DNA of 64,000 nt, taken from Escarpia spicata (taxonomy: Eukaryota; Annelida; Polychaeta; Sabellida; Siboglinidae). The notes below the pieces were generated by a model that made no database searches, had not been told where the DNA came from, and saw nothing but the letters and a program-made list of their open reading frames with translations. The position numbers and the translations under genes are program-made. The stretch covers positions 5,389,405-5,453,404 of the forward strand of contig OZ023217.1 in assembly GCA_963995525.1 (NCBI GenBank). Direction: 5' to 3'. Shown in pieces: positions 20,944-33,754 of the stretch; positions within the stretch are counted from its first letter, which is position 1; each line of letters begins with the position of its first letter.

Positions 20944-23900
20944 CACAAACCTTGCTCTGCTAAATGCAAGATCCGTCAGGAACAAAACTTATTTCATTAC
21001 TGATTATATCCACGAACATGATCATGACATCATCGCGCTTACAGAGACGTGGCTGACAGATGACCCCAAGGACATCCCAAACACCAGCAAGTTGACCCCG
21101 GATGGATACAACTTCGTCCACCAACCTCGGCCCGACCGACGAGGTGGGGGAATCGGTGTTTTATACAAGTCGTGTATCAACATGATCTTATCACGACACT
21201 GGCCAGCATTGTCCTTCCAGTGCCTCGAGGTGGTGTTTGCTACACCATCAAGTGTTATCAGGTTATTACTTGTTTACAGACCTCCATCCACAGGCCGAGG
21301 CGGTGTTTCTTTCAAAACGTTTATGGCCGAGTTCACCAATCTCCTGGAACTTTTCACAGCACAGTTGACTGGACTAATTATGGTGGGCGATTTTAACATC
21401 CACTACGGAAAGGCCGGAAATAAAGACTCAAACGACTTCTCTGATCTCCTGCACGTCACCAACTTTCAGCAACATGTTCGTGATCCGACACACACCATCG
21501 GCAATATTTTCGACCTAGTCATTTCACCATCATCAGGAAGCGTTCTGACATCAGTGACGGTGGGATCCCTGCTCACCGATCACCACGCTGTACACTACCT
21601 GCTCCAAGCACCAAAGCCGAACCGAACAAAGAAGCGGGTTTCTTATCGAAAATATGCTGCGATTAATCCCACGAATTTCAGATCAGATTTCGAACTTTCA
21701 CACCTGGCAACACGCCCGTTTAACAACATTGCAGACTTGTCGCAACAATATGACACTTCCTTGCAAGAACTGTTAGACAGCCACGCTCCGTTGATCACAC
21801 GGTCAATTACTGTGCGCCCCTACACGCCTTGGCACACAGTGGAATTATCGCTTGCTAAGCGAAAGCTCCGACAAGCAGAGCGGAAATGGAGACTGACAAA
21901 GCTGCAGATTCACCGAGACATCTACACTGGACAGCGTGAAACTTACAAACAGCAAATACAGTCTGTGAAAGCCAAATTCTACACAACAAAAATTAATGAA
22001 TGTACACGTAACAACAAAGCACTGTTCAGGATCATGGATAACTTGATGAAGAGAAAAACTACTCCAAAACTGCCCAGTCCTGTGTCTGGTATAGCACAAC
22101 TGGCAGATGACTTTCTCGTGCATTTCACAGGCAAGACATTCGAAGCCAGTTAGCGAGTAGACGCCTGCAAACTGTCAACGCTGAGTACGTGCATTGTGAA
22201 CAGTCTTGCACAGTCAATGCGTTTTACGGCATCACCACAGACGGCGTTCTCTCTTTGGTAAGGAAGTGTCCAACAAAATCAAGCACGCTCGATCCACTTC
22301 CTACCTCACTCGTAAAAACCAACATTGACATTCTTGCGCCTACATTAGCTACAATCATCAACATGTCGCTCGAGTCGGGGTCCGTGCCGGCCAACTTCAA
22401 ACATGCTGTGATCACACCTCTATTAAAGAAACCAAACCTTGATTCAGACTCGATGAACAACTACCGGCCTATATCGAACTTGTCATTTGTTTCAAAGTTA
22501 CTGGAGCGCCACGTAGCAGTCCAACTTCGCCAGCATCTAGACAACAACAATTTGATGGACATCTTCCAAAGTGCGTACAGACAACATCACAGCACTGAGA
22601 CAGCACTGGTGCGCATTCAGAATGACCATCTCCATTCCCTTGACAAAAGGAAAGGTGTGCTGGCAGTGCTGCTCGATATGAGTGCGGCGTTTGATCCTGT
22701 TGACCACTCGATATTAATCAACCAGTTGCGCAGCATTGAAGGCATCGCACTGAAATGGCTGGAGTCGTAACTGTCGAACCGGACTCAATCAGTGTGCATT
22801 AGTGGCCACAACTCAAATAGAACATTGCTCGAATCTGGCATCCCACAGGGGTATGTGCGGGGCCCAATTCTCTTCTCCATATACACTCTGCCATTGGGTG
22901 CTATCTTCAGAAGGCACAAGCTGCAATACCATCTTTATGCAGATGACGCCCAATTGTATGTTGACTTGAGTGGAACGCGGGATGGAGAAGCCGCTGTTGC
23001 GGTTGACCGCATCGAGCGATGCATCGAAGAAGCGAAGCAGTGGATGTCAGACCACAAGCTTCTGCTGAACGAAAACAAGACCGAGGCTATTATCATCTCG
23101 GCACCAAATCGTAAACACCTGCATGACGTTTCGTGTGTTAGTGTATGCGGATGTAACATTGTTCCGTCACCGACCATCCGCAACATCGGGATTACAATCG
23201 ACTCTGGACTAACAATGTCGTCACACGTGTCACATATGTCCAAATCAGCGTACTACCATCTCTACGCAATTTCAAAAATAAGACATTGTCTTACTACTGA
23301 TGCATGTAAGACACTAGTTCACGCCCTGGTGACATCGCGGCTGGACTACAGTAACGCGGTCCTGTACGGCATTACCGAGGCACTTATGAAAAAATTGCAG
23401 ATGGTACAGAACTCGGCAGCAAGACTAATTTCAAGACACCGAAAGCACCAGCACATAACACCTGTGCTGGACGAACTGCATTGGCTTCCAGTTCGCTGGC
23501 GTATCCAGTACAAACTGCTGGTCCTTGTTTTCATGGCTTTACATGGTCTTGCTCCAGCGTATATCCAAGATCTCATAATACCGTATACGCCCACCCGCAA
23601 CCTCCGATCTGCTGATCTACATCTGCTTGTAGTCCCGCGCTACAACTTAGAGGGCTACGGCAGACGAGCTTTCTCCGTGTCTGGACCTACGCTCTGGAAC
23701 GCTCTACCAATAAACGTTCGTCAAATAGAGACTTTGGATAAATTCAAAACTTGCCTTAAAACGTATATATTTAAGCAGGCGTACATCGACTGAGGAACTG
23801 TGCTGTAGGACACTTTTTATGAACATGTATTTAATCATTTAATTTATTTATATTATATAATGTATTTAAATTAATTTATTATTATTTATCTTTTAATATA

Positions 23901-24155
23901 ATTTTATATATCATAATATATATTCTTTTAATTAATTATCTAAATATTTGTGCAAATATGTCATGTATTTTAGTCACATTATATATATACAATCTTGTAA
24001 ATCTTAATAATAATTACATTTACCGGCATCTTTATACATATATATTTTTACATTTGTTTCCATGTACGTCTTACAATGTGTGTACGCGCCTATGAACGGG
24101 CTGGTCCCAGAGATATGGCACTATAGAAATGCTAGTAATAATAATAATAACTGGC
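20944..24155 (+). mobile_element. L2-like LINE, nearly complete ORF2 and 3' tail
   Basis: Runs from the endonuclease start to a 3' terminus GGCACTATAGAAATGCTAGT followed by (AAT)n at about 24130-24152. The 360-bp AT-rich 3' UTR is typical of a LINE tail. No ORF1 is found upstream. The third-position GC is higher than in the flanks, a mark of foreign codon use. Confidence 0.9.
20948..23793 (+). pseudogene. L2-like LINE ORF2 (EN-RT), one frameshift and one stop
   Basis: Endonuclease: ALLNARSVRNKTYFITDYI, TETWL, RRGGGIGVLY, LVYRPPST, VGDFNIHYG, LLTDHHAVHY. Then the linker (RPYTPWHTVELSLAKRKLR), the RT with NNYRPISNLSFVSKLLER, LLDMSAAFDPVDHSILI, GIPQGYVRGPILFSIYTLPL, catalytic YADDAQLY (about 22939-22962) and the C-terminal domain (RHRKHQHITPVLDELHWLPV, then GPTLWNALPINVRQ). 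A frame change lies between about 22150 and 22190, after a TAG at 22151. A TAA at 22768-22770 interrupts WLES-LSNRTQ. GIPQGYVRGP departs from the usual [10 protein letters not shown] at two otherwise invariant places, so the enzyme would probably be impaired anyway. Confidence 0.9.
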
Positions 24156-24302
24156 GTTAAAAATATGATTATATTTGGAAATAGTTAGTTTGCTTTAACT
24201 TTTTAGGTGCATATAACACAAAAAAATCCCCTTATGTTTCCCTTAATTTAAACTATTTGAATAGCAGCTAGGGACTCACTTTTTTAGTATATTTAATTCA
24301 AA

Positions 24303-24640
24303 TTGACATTAAAAAGGTTTATTTTTCTGTTGCTGCACCAACTGTTTGGAATATGTTCACTCTTAGTGTTAGATCAGTTGAAAATATTACAAAATTCCGT
24401 CGTCAATTTAAAACTTATTTGTATAACCTTGCTTATTCACCATAGCTCCCTAACGCCAATTCAATTGACCCATCTGTTGACAACTGGAATACTGTTTGTG
24501 GATTTTGAGATTGACCAATCCTTTTGTTTTGATGCGCCTTTGAGCTTGGTTTTCAAGGATTTAGGTGCAATAGGAGTTATCTCAGTATTATTTTTATTAT
24601 TATTATTTTGCTTAATTAGTCTTTAAAAATAGTAATTAGC
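24303..24640 (+). mobile_element. LINE 3' end fragment
   Basis: The translation (frame from 24313) KRFIFSVAAPTVWNMFTLSV, then FRRQFKTYLYNLAYSP and stop, is the terminal LINE motif (AP-WN-LP-R...F...LKTYLF..AY). The 3' UTR follows, with ACCAATCCTTTTGTTTTGAT and AAGGATTTAGGTGCAATA, ending in ATT repeats near 24586-24605. Related 3' UTR pieces occur at 55478-55560 (minus) and possibly 40095-40155 (plus). Confidence 0.75.
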
Positions 24641-25715
24641 ATAAATGTCTATTAGGGAAGAAGTGCATGTGTCATATTCTGTAGTAAATCGTTGACAGAA
24701 CAAATTAATAACGAAAAAAATGGTGAAGTTCGTTATTGTCACATGTTGTGTCACCTGCTATACCGTACGTTTGGTTATGTTTAACATTTCAACAAAATGG
24801 TGTTTTCGAAATATTATATTCAGTAACTAAATTAACGGATGTATCGTGTGGTGAGCGAAAATACAAGATGTTTGCGGCATTGGAAGTAGGTCAATCCCCT
24901 GTGGTCGGCTTCTCATTCGCCTGGCAACGGGTCACAACACAACACTAACGCCGCTACACGATACACCGCTGAACACTGCAATAGCAATTTAACATAGTTG
25001 TTTCTACCGATCAGGTAAGGGTTGCGTTCATACTGATTAAAATGGCATTTACTTAACACAATTACAATTTACATGTTATTGCCAATTTGCTTTACAAATT
25101 TTATTTTGAAAGTGACAGTTGCTACCGACGCCCCCGGCCCGAAATACCGAATGATTGGATTCTAAGTACTAATGTGGAACAATTTATTGGTTAAGGATAA
25201 GTAAGCCGAATACTGGCCAATAAGTGTTTTTTTAATCACTGCAACATGTTACTGAACTGCGGAGACATGCATCGCATGAGCCAGACTCCAGAGGCACAAA
25301 ATAAGCCCATAGCCATAGGCATAAATGGCCATATATTATATAGTAGGCACTTCAAGTTCATCAAACAGTTAAATATCATGCTAGAACATTGGGAATGGGC
25401 TTAAATCAAAGATAATAGCTAGCTTAAGGTTTTCACATACCTATTTATTTTATTAAGATATCTTTAATAGATCAAAAGATATTGCAATTTTATTGTGTAT
25501 CTTTTACAATGTTACATTGTTACAATGACAAAATGGACTCAACGTTGTGTTTTCTGAAGATAAATATTTACTTTAAAATGCCATAACTTTTAAATTTATA
25601 TAGATAATTTGTTTTCAGGGTTTTAAAATACATTGACTAGAGTAATAAATTACAATATTTCATATTTTTAGTACTAATTATAACCAAATTAATTAGTTAA
25701 TTTTAATTATGTTGT
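24641..25715. other. Intergenic, nothing recognised
   Basis: AT-rich. A 70-codon frame at 24736-24948 has no recognisable features. Confidence 0.4.
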
Positions 25716-25719
25716 TCTC

Positions 25720-26490
25720 CTCATCATTCCCTGTATTCAGGGGTGAGGCTGGCGTGGATAGTCAACATTTTTTCTTTCTCTTCCTCCTCAATGCGCTTAC
25801 ACTACTATCCCTACCACCCTTCTCCATTCTCCTCTGTCTTTTCCTCCATTCCCCTTTCCATCCCTCTTGGTCTCTCTTCACGCAATCCTCCCACCTCAGT
25901 CGTCCTCGTCTTGTTTTTCCCTCCACTCTCCGGGCATCTGCTTTCTTTGCCATCCGTTCGCCACATGTCCTGCCCGGTTCAACCGACTTCTCACCAACTT
26001 CTTGTAATTTTCTTTCACACCAACATCCTCCGTCAGCTCTTCGCTTATCTATTCTCTTTACCCCCGTAATTCTCCTGACCCAGTTGTTTTCGCACCCTTG
26101 TACCCTCTCCTGTTGTTTCCCTGTTATTGCTATAGTCTCTTGGCATACAGGTAGGCTGGTGTCACACCTTTCCCTCGAGTTTTCGCGATATGTGCCTGAC
26201 TCCCATCACACCGAATTTTTTTCTCTGAGGAGCCATCCCCACATACCGCTCCACCCAGGTGTACAAAACTGTCTCTTTGTTTTAGTTTCTTCCCCTCCAG
26301 GTGTATTTCTAGTTCTTTGCTTTTTTGCCCAACCCACAGCACCTCTGTCTTCTCCAGATTCACTGTCAGTCCGTGTTTGCTGAAGATATCCTTCCATCCT
26401 ATCAGTTGTATCCTGTAAATCCGCTTCCCGTCCACTACCACCCCTAGATCATCTGCATACAGTAGTTTCTGGAGAATATCTTTCGTACTG
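25720..26490 (-). mobile_element. LINE RT fragment (minus strand), different family
   Basis: Reading from 26490 down: LLYADDLGVVVDGKRIYRIQ (catalytic YADD), GWKDIFSKHGLTVNLEKTEV, then SFVHLGGAVCGDGSSEKKIR. Further on (25953-25762) comes RRGRLRWEDCVKRDQEGW, the C-terminal RGR-R-RWED motif. The two parts lie in different frames. This wording belongs to a LINE group unlike the CR1/L2 copies elsewhere in the window. The strand-opposite Ser/Pro/Phe-rich frames are shadows. Confidence 0.75.
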
Positions 26491-28460
26491 GAAGATATTT
26501 GTATATAACATTTAATAAAACAAATAATTAATTAAATTAAGCAAATTTGAACATATCTCAAACTAATTGCATATTACTATTACAATTATAAAATAAAATT
26601 TAACTTTAATTAAGTTAAACCTAATACTCCTAGCCTAGGCAGCCATGTCCAAGGCTAATTTAGGCTGTAGTGTATTTCTAGCAAATATTATGTAAGACTA
26701 GTCTAAAGTCTGTAAAGTATTGCAGAATTGACATTTATTATGTAAATAATACAAAGATACTACTCGTTTTGCAAAGACTAATTCAAAGAAATAAAAAAAA
26801 TCACATCTGGTTCCGGCTGCGGTGATGCTGCCATCAGTTTTGCTGATACAGAACTTTCAACTGTGATTTTTTTTTAACAGCGCAAAACCATATTTCTCGA
26901 CAGACCACACCACCAATTTTGTCAACACAGACTAAATAAAACAAATAGATTAGGTTAAACACAAAATATTTCCAGTTAGATGTGGTTAGAAAATATTATC
27001 TGCAAATGATCACAGATGTGGTCGTAAAATAGATGTAATATAGCTTAATTTTGGTCAAAATTTAAATGACGTAGACGAAGTTAAACTTAAGTCGACAGCG
27101 GCCCTGCAGTGAATGAGGTAAATGACTGGAAAAAGAGCACAAAAATACGAGTTGAAACAAAACAATACCCCGGTGCCCAGCAAACAAGACAGCGCTGCGG
27201 CGATTGCGAGTTGACACATGCAAAACGACCCATTTTGTGGAATTCATTACGTATAGTCAGTGGGTCATGTCTGTCACTCTACATGATACTTCCCATGAAT
27301 CTCGCGAGATCTGCACTGCTATATCCGGTGCCGTCTCTGTACAGCTTAATGAGAATTCAGTTTGACATCCAAGGTAGTTACGTCAATATCTGTCTTCCAT
27401 CGGTATATAGCCACCTGAATGCTTAATGCGGATAGCAGTGTTTATGTGGAGTGGTGATTTTTCGTATGAAATTAAAATTGCAAATATTTCACTAAAACCA
27501 ACTTGTCTAATATGATACGGATCTATTTTGCAAACAAATTGGCGCTTAATAAATTTACCTACTTTTGGTTTTGTATTTGGTTCACAAAAAAACGTAATTA
27601 ACATCAGCACAAAGAATGCGATAAAATCCTGGAAATTAGTTATTCACTGTCGATGTCGTGACTTCATGAATGAACAGTAACTTTTATATCACCGATGGCA
27701 TCCTCCAACGTAATGTCTGCATGCATGGGTTTTACACGATTATAAACATCACTTTGACAAACTCACCTATCCCTATGCTGAGTATTCTTCAAAAAAACTG
27801 AAAAACTAATAATAATAAAATTACTTTAGTGCCAATATCTTCAGAAAATCCAAGCTCAGTGATGCAACAAAACCAAAGATTAAGCGTTCTTGTAATTATG
27901 CTAGGGCTGGTATCATTGCCGTCATTGCTGTCTTGTGGCATTGCAGTTATTACCACAGCATGTCCATTTGTTTGAGTAACAAAAAACAATGAGCTAAGGC
28001 AAGTAAATAAATAGTTATTTTTTTCATCTACATTAGTCCCGTAACATTGGCTCCTGTATCATTCTGTCACTATTAGCCCGAGAAGCATTGCAACCAATCA
28101 TGTGACCGCAAATCACTCACCTTAGTAATGGCAGTAGTTCTGGTTTACCCTGTTTGGAGGTTACATAACATAAGGACAGCATATTGTGGCGCCACCTTAG
28201 GGATTACGCTGGTATTACAGAATATCCTTGACAAAATGATGACTTTGACAGTGACAAGTTTAGCAGCTTTGATTGTGAAGACAACACAGCAGGTGGCATG
28301 GTGGGTGGTTGTGATGACTGAATTTGTGGCTGTCGACAATCATGGCGATCAGACGGATCACTTTCACCCGCACTTTCTTCTTGGTTTTGCTACAGCAATA
28401 ACTGAATACTGATGCAGTTCTTATCATTGTTTTAAATAATTTTGATCACATAGCCGAGGA
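26491..28460. other. Intergenic, AT-rich, nothing recognised
   Basis: No frame longer than about 105 codons; none shows a domain or splice support. A GT-rich purine stretch lies near 28240-28340. Confidence 0.4.
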
Positions 28461-28464
28461 CTCG

Positions 28465-28606
28465 CTCTCCTCAGAGCCTTCAGGAGAGTCATTTATCACT
28501 CTCCTCAAAGCCTTCAGGAGAGTCATTTATCGCTCTCCTCAAAGCCTTCAGGAGAGTCATTTATCACTCCTCAGAGCCTTCAGGAGAGTCATTTATCACT
28601 CTCCTA
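28465..28606. repeat. 34-bp tandem repeat, about four copies
   Basis: Units start at 28465, 28499, 28533 and about 28567. Each unit contains CTCTCCT and AGGAGAG as a 7-bp inverted pair around a CAGAGCCTTC loop, so every unit can form a hairpin. Confidence 0.9.
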
Positions 28607-28699
28607 GTATTTTTAAACAGGACTTCCCAGGCCCCCACAAAGTGCCGTCTGAGCCAGTGTTTCTCTGTTTGAATTGTTTTAAATCATAAGATGTTCAAC

Positions 28700-28743
28700 A
28701 ACAAATCACACACGCACACGCACACACACACAACCACACTACA

Positions 28744-28837
<94 letters not shown>

Positions 28838-28842
28838 ACACA
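28700..28842. repeat. (CA)n microsatellite
   Basis: Long, almost pure CA run, uninterrupted for over 80 bases (about 28746-28831). The Cys/Val open frames on the minus strand are produced by it. Confidence 0.95.
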
Positions 28843-29071
28843 GTATATGTGAATAAAAGCAATTTTGACCAATGCACGATTGTGTTCACTGTCGGTACTT
28901 TCATGTGTGGTCCATCACTTTGATCTTGTCTAACTCATCGCTTATCAGGTTTCCCACTCTTTGAAGTCCTGAGTCCACTTAGTGCTGATCTTTTGTGATC
29001 TAAGTCTTAGACAGTGTGAGTTTCCTTATAATACCCTTGTACCTTAGCTGAGCCTTCATCCTTCAAGCATA
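28843..29071. other. Short flank before the LTR element
   Basis: No feature seen. Confidence 0.4.
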
Positions 29072-29251
29072 TCTGTGTGTCCTTCATTTATTATTGTGAT
29101 AGTATTATGCGTATTAATACAAGTACCAAGGCTGACATGGTCACGCTTTCTTGTAGCGTCATTAATTAAGCCGACACATGTAGTTCTCATACTCATTAAA
29201 TATACAGTATAGTAACATCATGGAGCCTGTTGTCATTGCGAACACATCACA
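29072..29251 (+). repeat. 5' LTR of the Gypsy element
   Basis: Shares CATTTATTA, GTGATAGTA, AAGCCGACACATG, ACTCATTAAATATACAGTAT and ATCATGGAGCC with the 3' LTR and ends AACACATCACA. The 5' edge is eroded; the usual TG is not clear. Confidence 0.8.
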
Positions 29252-29849
29252 TGGCGACAGTGGTTACTAGGACCATGTAGAAAGATGTTTCATGGTCTTG
29301 GAAGTGACACTTGACAAATATGTGAGAACAGGAAGATGAGCAGTGTACACTGCCTGTCTGTGGGACACTGTGAATGTCGTTGTTACTGACTTTGTTACAA
29401 GCTAATGTGAAAGGGACATTGTTTCGGCTAGGTCCAAGAACTCTGCTTCAGCTAGGTTCTAGCATTAGTTGAACTCGGCTTCGACTAGGTTCAAGTATTG
29501 CTTGGCTAAGTTAACAGTGACATCAGATATCGCACACCCTGACATACAGTGATGCAGATGACCCTCCAAAAGGGTGGAGTATGTGTGGTCAGACAAGGTT
29601 GATCGCCCCATGTCATTGGAAACCCCACATGAGCAGCCGGACAAGATTGATGACAGTACATATGCATATGGTGTCGCTTAGTTCAACCAGTGGACGGCCC
29701 AGAATGTAAACACTGCCAGGATCACGGATGGAAATCAGCACAGAGTTGAAATCAGCTGACCATAACAACTGAGCCCCGTTCTACAGAATGATAATTGTAG
29801 TAGTATAAATCAACGGTGACACTTGTGTATTCTTCCACGAGATACAAAG

Positions 29850-30937
29850 ATGGCAGAAGCTTTGCCCAATTCATCCGTGGACGGGAGCCACCCAGACAGA
29901 CCACAAGCATACAAAGAGTTTAAATAAATCGCAGAGATGTGGTTTAAGGTAAAGGGGACGACACCAGCAATGCAACATAATTACATCATTCTATCGTCTC
30001 CATATGTTCAACACATGGGAACTGACGGAAGAACAGCTGATAGAAAAAAAAACATATGGGATACATTTTATATACGCAAATGGAATTACCTAAACATATC
30101 AGGATTCACCGACTGGAATTCCAGCAATACCGACAGCAAGAACAAGAATCCGTCGATGACTTTTACATGCGATGTAAGTGTACAGCAATGAAATGTCATT
30201 TCAAAACCACCGTGGCATTGGAAGAACGGATAATTGAAGTGCTGACATCTTGGGTGTTGTTTCTCCATACAGCACCTTTTGGGGCTAACCTAGGAGTTGT
30301 GAAATATTCCGATATGCAAAAGAAATTGCTGGGGAAGGATGATAAGTTGACAATACAGGACACTCATGGTATATGCCGTGCGCACGAAGCGAGTGCTACA
30401 CACATGGTGCAGGTTAATAGAATCGTGCAGCATTACAATGTTGACTCAATGCATAAATATGACGCAATGTTAAAGATGTGGATCGTACCACCCCGCCAAG
30501 CCACAGGATCGATGTCCCGCGTCCAAGACAAAGTGCTTGGCCTGCGGGAAGATGGGACATTGGAAGAGAGAAAACTGGACGAGGAAAAACCTCGGTATGG
30601 ATACCGGCCCATATCCATTTCTTGCAGCGGAGCAGGCCGATTACGAGGTAATGTGTCCTGTAGTCAGAATAGCAGGTCCAGGCCAAGTAGCCGGGCTAGT
30701 GACGTCCACACAGTGGAGCACAGCGCAGATTTGCCTAGCCAGTTCGAAAGTATGGGCTTCGAGGCCATCACACTCAGAAAGATAGACACTGTTGATAATG
30801 CTGATTCCACCAATGGTGAGGGCCACAACGAACTTTTCGTGAAGTTGGACATTAAACTGCGAAATCGACCTAGCATACACATGCTGAAGACGAAGGTAGC
30901 TACAGGCGCCCAGGGAAACATACTACCATCACGATAA
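29850..30937 (+). pseudogene. Gypsy gag and protease remnant
   Basis: ATG at 29850 (MAEALPNSSVDGSH) is followed within 30 codons by a stop. Gag-like sequence resumes in other frames: an ESVDDFYMRCKCTAMKC block near 30150-30200 and EERIIEVL. A zinc-knuckle-like CLACGKMGHWKREN lies near 30535-30580. Its first Cys pair and His are present, but the fourth ligand position is Asn. Near 30885-30935 the protease motif reads KVATGAQGNILP, where the family has an Asp in place of the first Ala, so the catalytic residue is lost. At least two frame changes separate these parts. Confidence 0.75.
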
Positions 30938-30999
30938 ACTGTTCAATCAATGTGACAAAATTGGTCGACAGTAACACAAGTGGTAGCAGTCATGCAATC

Positions 31000-32963
31000 C
31001 GCAGCAAGAACGTGACAAGAGAGAACGTCGTACCGATCAACAGTAAGGAAGAGCTGCAGACGTTGTAACCAGACTGATTCAAAGGAATTGGAAAGTTTCC
31101 TGGCACGTTTCACATAACGCTAAAGGAGGATGCACAGCCGGTAGTACAGCCACTGCGAAAACACCCCATCCAACTGAAAGACGAGATTCGAGAAGAGTTG
31201 GACAGAATGGAAGCTATGGAGGTAATAACGAAAGTGACAGGACCGACCGGTTACATGTCATCGTTAGCTTTCAGCAGGAAAAGTACCGGAAAACTCAGAA
31301 TATGTCTGGACCCTAAGGATCTCAACAAAGCGATCAAGCGGACATATCACAAGCCGCCAACACTCGAGGAAATCACCCACTCGCTTAATGGAGCAAGAGT
31401 GTTCAGTAAACTAGATGCCCGACATGGGTATTGGAGCATCGTGCTGGACGAGGAATTAAGTTACCTGACCAACATTCAACTTGGAAGGTACCGTTATAGA
31501 CGACTGCCATTCGGGATCAACTTCCAAGAAAAGATGGACTTAATACTTGAACAGTGCCTTGGTACACTAGGCATAGCCGATGATGTCTGTGTGTGAGTTC
31601 GAAATGACACAGAGCATGACAAAAACCAGCATAGCCTGCTGCAAATGGCCTGCAAGTATGGCCTGATCTTCAATTTAGACAAGTATGAGATCAAGTTGTT
31701 CGGTCCATACTATGATGCTGACGGTGTACATCCAGATCCAGTGAAAGTGGAAGAAATCAACAATCTTCCAGCACCTGAAAATGTTGAATTTCTGGGATTG
31801 GTGCAATACATGTCGCCATTCGTGCCGAGGCTAGCCGACCACACTGCCACACTAAGAGCGCTGACACGCAAGCACAGCGACTGGCAGTGGACAACATTGT
31901 ACCTAGCTGAGTTCAACTGCTTGAAGTAAATGATTTGCACTGAATGCATGTTGACATACTTCAATCCCCAACAACCAGTTGTGATACAGGTCGACGTGTC
32001 TATGAAAGGACTTAGGGCAGCTCTCATGCAGAACGGAAAAACTGTCGCATTCGCAAGCAAAGCGCTCACAGACACTGAACCGCATTTCACTAACATTGAG
32101 CATGAACTGTTAGCAGTCGTTTTCGGGTGCACACAGTTCCACACGTACGTGTATGGATCAACATTCACGCTCAGACCACACCACAAACCATTGGAAAACA
32201 TCCAACACAAGAGTTTGGCAAACACCCCACCAAGGCTCCAACGCATGGTGCTACGTCTGCAACGATATAACTTCGAAATAATGTATCGACTGAGGTGTGA
32301 GATGGTGCTAGCTGATGCGATGTCTAGGCTGAATCCAAAGCTGGGTCCACAGATCGATCTAGACCCGATACACACCGGTCACATTGAACGCAAAATTCAG
32401 ACTGTGAAGAGGACGATGAAGAAACCAAGATGGTCTGGCATGGACCAGGAACTTGCACTGCCATGTCTGCGAACAACCCCGGTGGACAGTGTGATTCCAT
32501 CTCCTGCAGCGTTGCTTAATGGACGTAAACTACAGAACAATCTCCCTGCGAAAATAAGCAACAACTCGCCCACGTAAGATGAGACCGGTCAAAGAATAAG
32601 CTAGTAATAGGACAGCGCGTCGCCATCCAGGATCAAATAACTGGCAGATGGGCACTGGCACGTGTCTCAGAGAAATACCCAGAGCCCAGATCACATGTCA
32701 TCGAGATGTCGAGTGGCCACATTTTGAGACGCCACTTATGCGAGCTGGAGCCTGCGCATAGAAGAGTGTGGTTTGACGAGGAGGACATGACACCGAATGA
32801 CGTCCGCCGAGATGTTGCCAGCGAACAGCCTGTGTTAGCAGCCCCGCGACCTGATGTGACCCGGCACCATGAGTGTCTCCAAATTAGAGCGGAACCAGCT
32901 GGGCTGAATCACACACAAAGTGGTCGCGCAGTGAATAAGCCAATGAGACTGATCGAAAGTTGA
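31000..32963 (+). pseudogene. Gypsy pol remnant: RT, RNase H, integrase C-terminus
   Basis: From 31078 the RT reads FKGIGKFPGTFHITLKEDA, PTGYMSSLAFSRKSTGKLRI, FSKLDARHGYWSIVLD, LPFGIN and the catalytic IADDVCV (31573-31593), immediately followed by a TGA (31594). A second stop is at 31927. Both lie within one otherwise continuous frame to 32577. RNase H follows with QVDVSMKGLRAALMQNGKTV, IEHELLAVVFG and ADAMSRLNPK. The text then jumps directly to HIERKIQTVKRTMKKP and PAALLNGRKL, the end of the integrase: the zinc finger and DDE core are missing. The final C-terminal piece (IEMSSGHILRRHLCELEPAH) is in another frame (32706-32963). Confidence 0.85.
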
Positions 32964-33398
32964 ACAACCATGTCAGGGACACTATATATCTAGCATGTGG
33001 ACAGCACCGTGTAGACTTTAGTAATTATGTTATTACATCACATGTTATGTAACGTGAAACTATTACGGACACTAACAAGGGTCATGCAATTTTGTAGTAT
33101 GTAAATTATTATTTGTATACATTAGATATATATTCATGTAGCTAACTTTGCAATACAAGGTCGTGAGGACTATTTCAAACAACACGAGAAGTTATAATCT
33201 ACGTAGTTATTACAATATTATAAAAATAATGATGTTGAGTATGTATTAGTATTACTATTATTTGGTAGGCCTAGCTACTTCGAGATAAAGTAATTACTAA
33301 CTCAGACATGAAGATTGATTTCTAAGTGCATGCTTATCATCATAGAACTTGAATAGACTATTATTAGTCCGACAGTTAAATAGATACTTAGTGCTCTT

Positions 33399-33411
33399 AA
33401 AAGAGAGGGGA
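33399..33411 (+). other. Polypurine tract
   Basis: AAAAGAGAGGGGA directly before the TG of the 3' LTR, where plus-strand priming occurs in LTR retrotransposons. Confidence 0.75.
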
Positions 33412-33598
33412 TGTCATAGGACTACATTTATTAGCGTGATAGTAATATGCGTAGTAATATGTGTACCAATACTGTGACAAGGTCACGCTCTCTTGTGGTG
33501 TCGTGAACTAAGCCGACACACGTGTAGTTCTCGTACTCATTAAATATACAGTATATAAGTATCATCATGGAGCCCGTTGTTATTATGAACACATGACA
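33412..33598 (+). repeat. 3' LTR of the Gypsy element
   Basis: Begins TGTCATAGG and ends AACACATGACA, so it retains TG...CA ends. Alignable with 29072-29251 over its whole length, with numerous substitutions and small indels. Confidence 0.85.
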
Positions 33599-33754
33599 CG
33601 GACTAATGATCTACCGTGGGAACAGGTTTTAAAAGATTAAAATACTGTAAATTGTGATAGCAGCTGCCCTTTGTCTGTTGCTCCACGGTACATGTATGAC
33701 AACATTAACAGGGCATGTCCACAATATGGAAATACTATTTTAAACGGATGATGA

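Larger units (their letters stand above)
29072..33598 (+). mobile_element. Degenerate Ty3/Gypsy LTR retrotransposon (Mag-like)
   Basis: Two related LTRs (29072-29251 and 33412-33598) flank gag, protease, RT, RNase H and the last part of integrase, in the Gypsy order. A polypurine tract (33399-33411) adjoins the 3' LTR, and TGGCGACAGTGG follows the 5' LTR, where the primer-binding site or leader should be. The LTRs differ at many sites and no target duplication is seen, so the insertion is old. Stops and frame changes occur in all genes, and the integrase core is deleted. The Mag-like assignment rests on protein style only. Confidence 0.9.

Noticed and set aside
21092..23793. Host reverse-transcriptase-like gene
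   Set aside because: Domain order, 3' tail and lesions mark it as a dead LINE.
25709..26383. 224-codon plus-strand frame
   Set aside because: Shadow of the minus-strand LINE RT; rich in Phe/Ser/Pro from antisense composition.
28684..28904. Cys/Val-repeat open frames
   Set aside because: Direct translation of a CA microsatellite.
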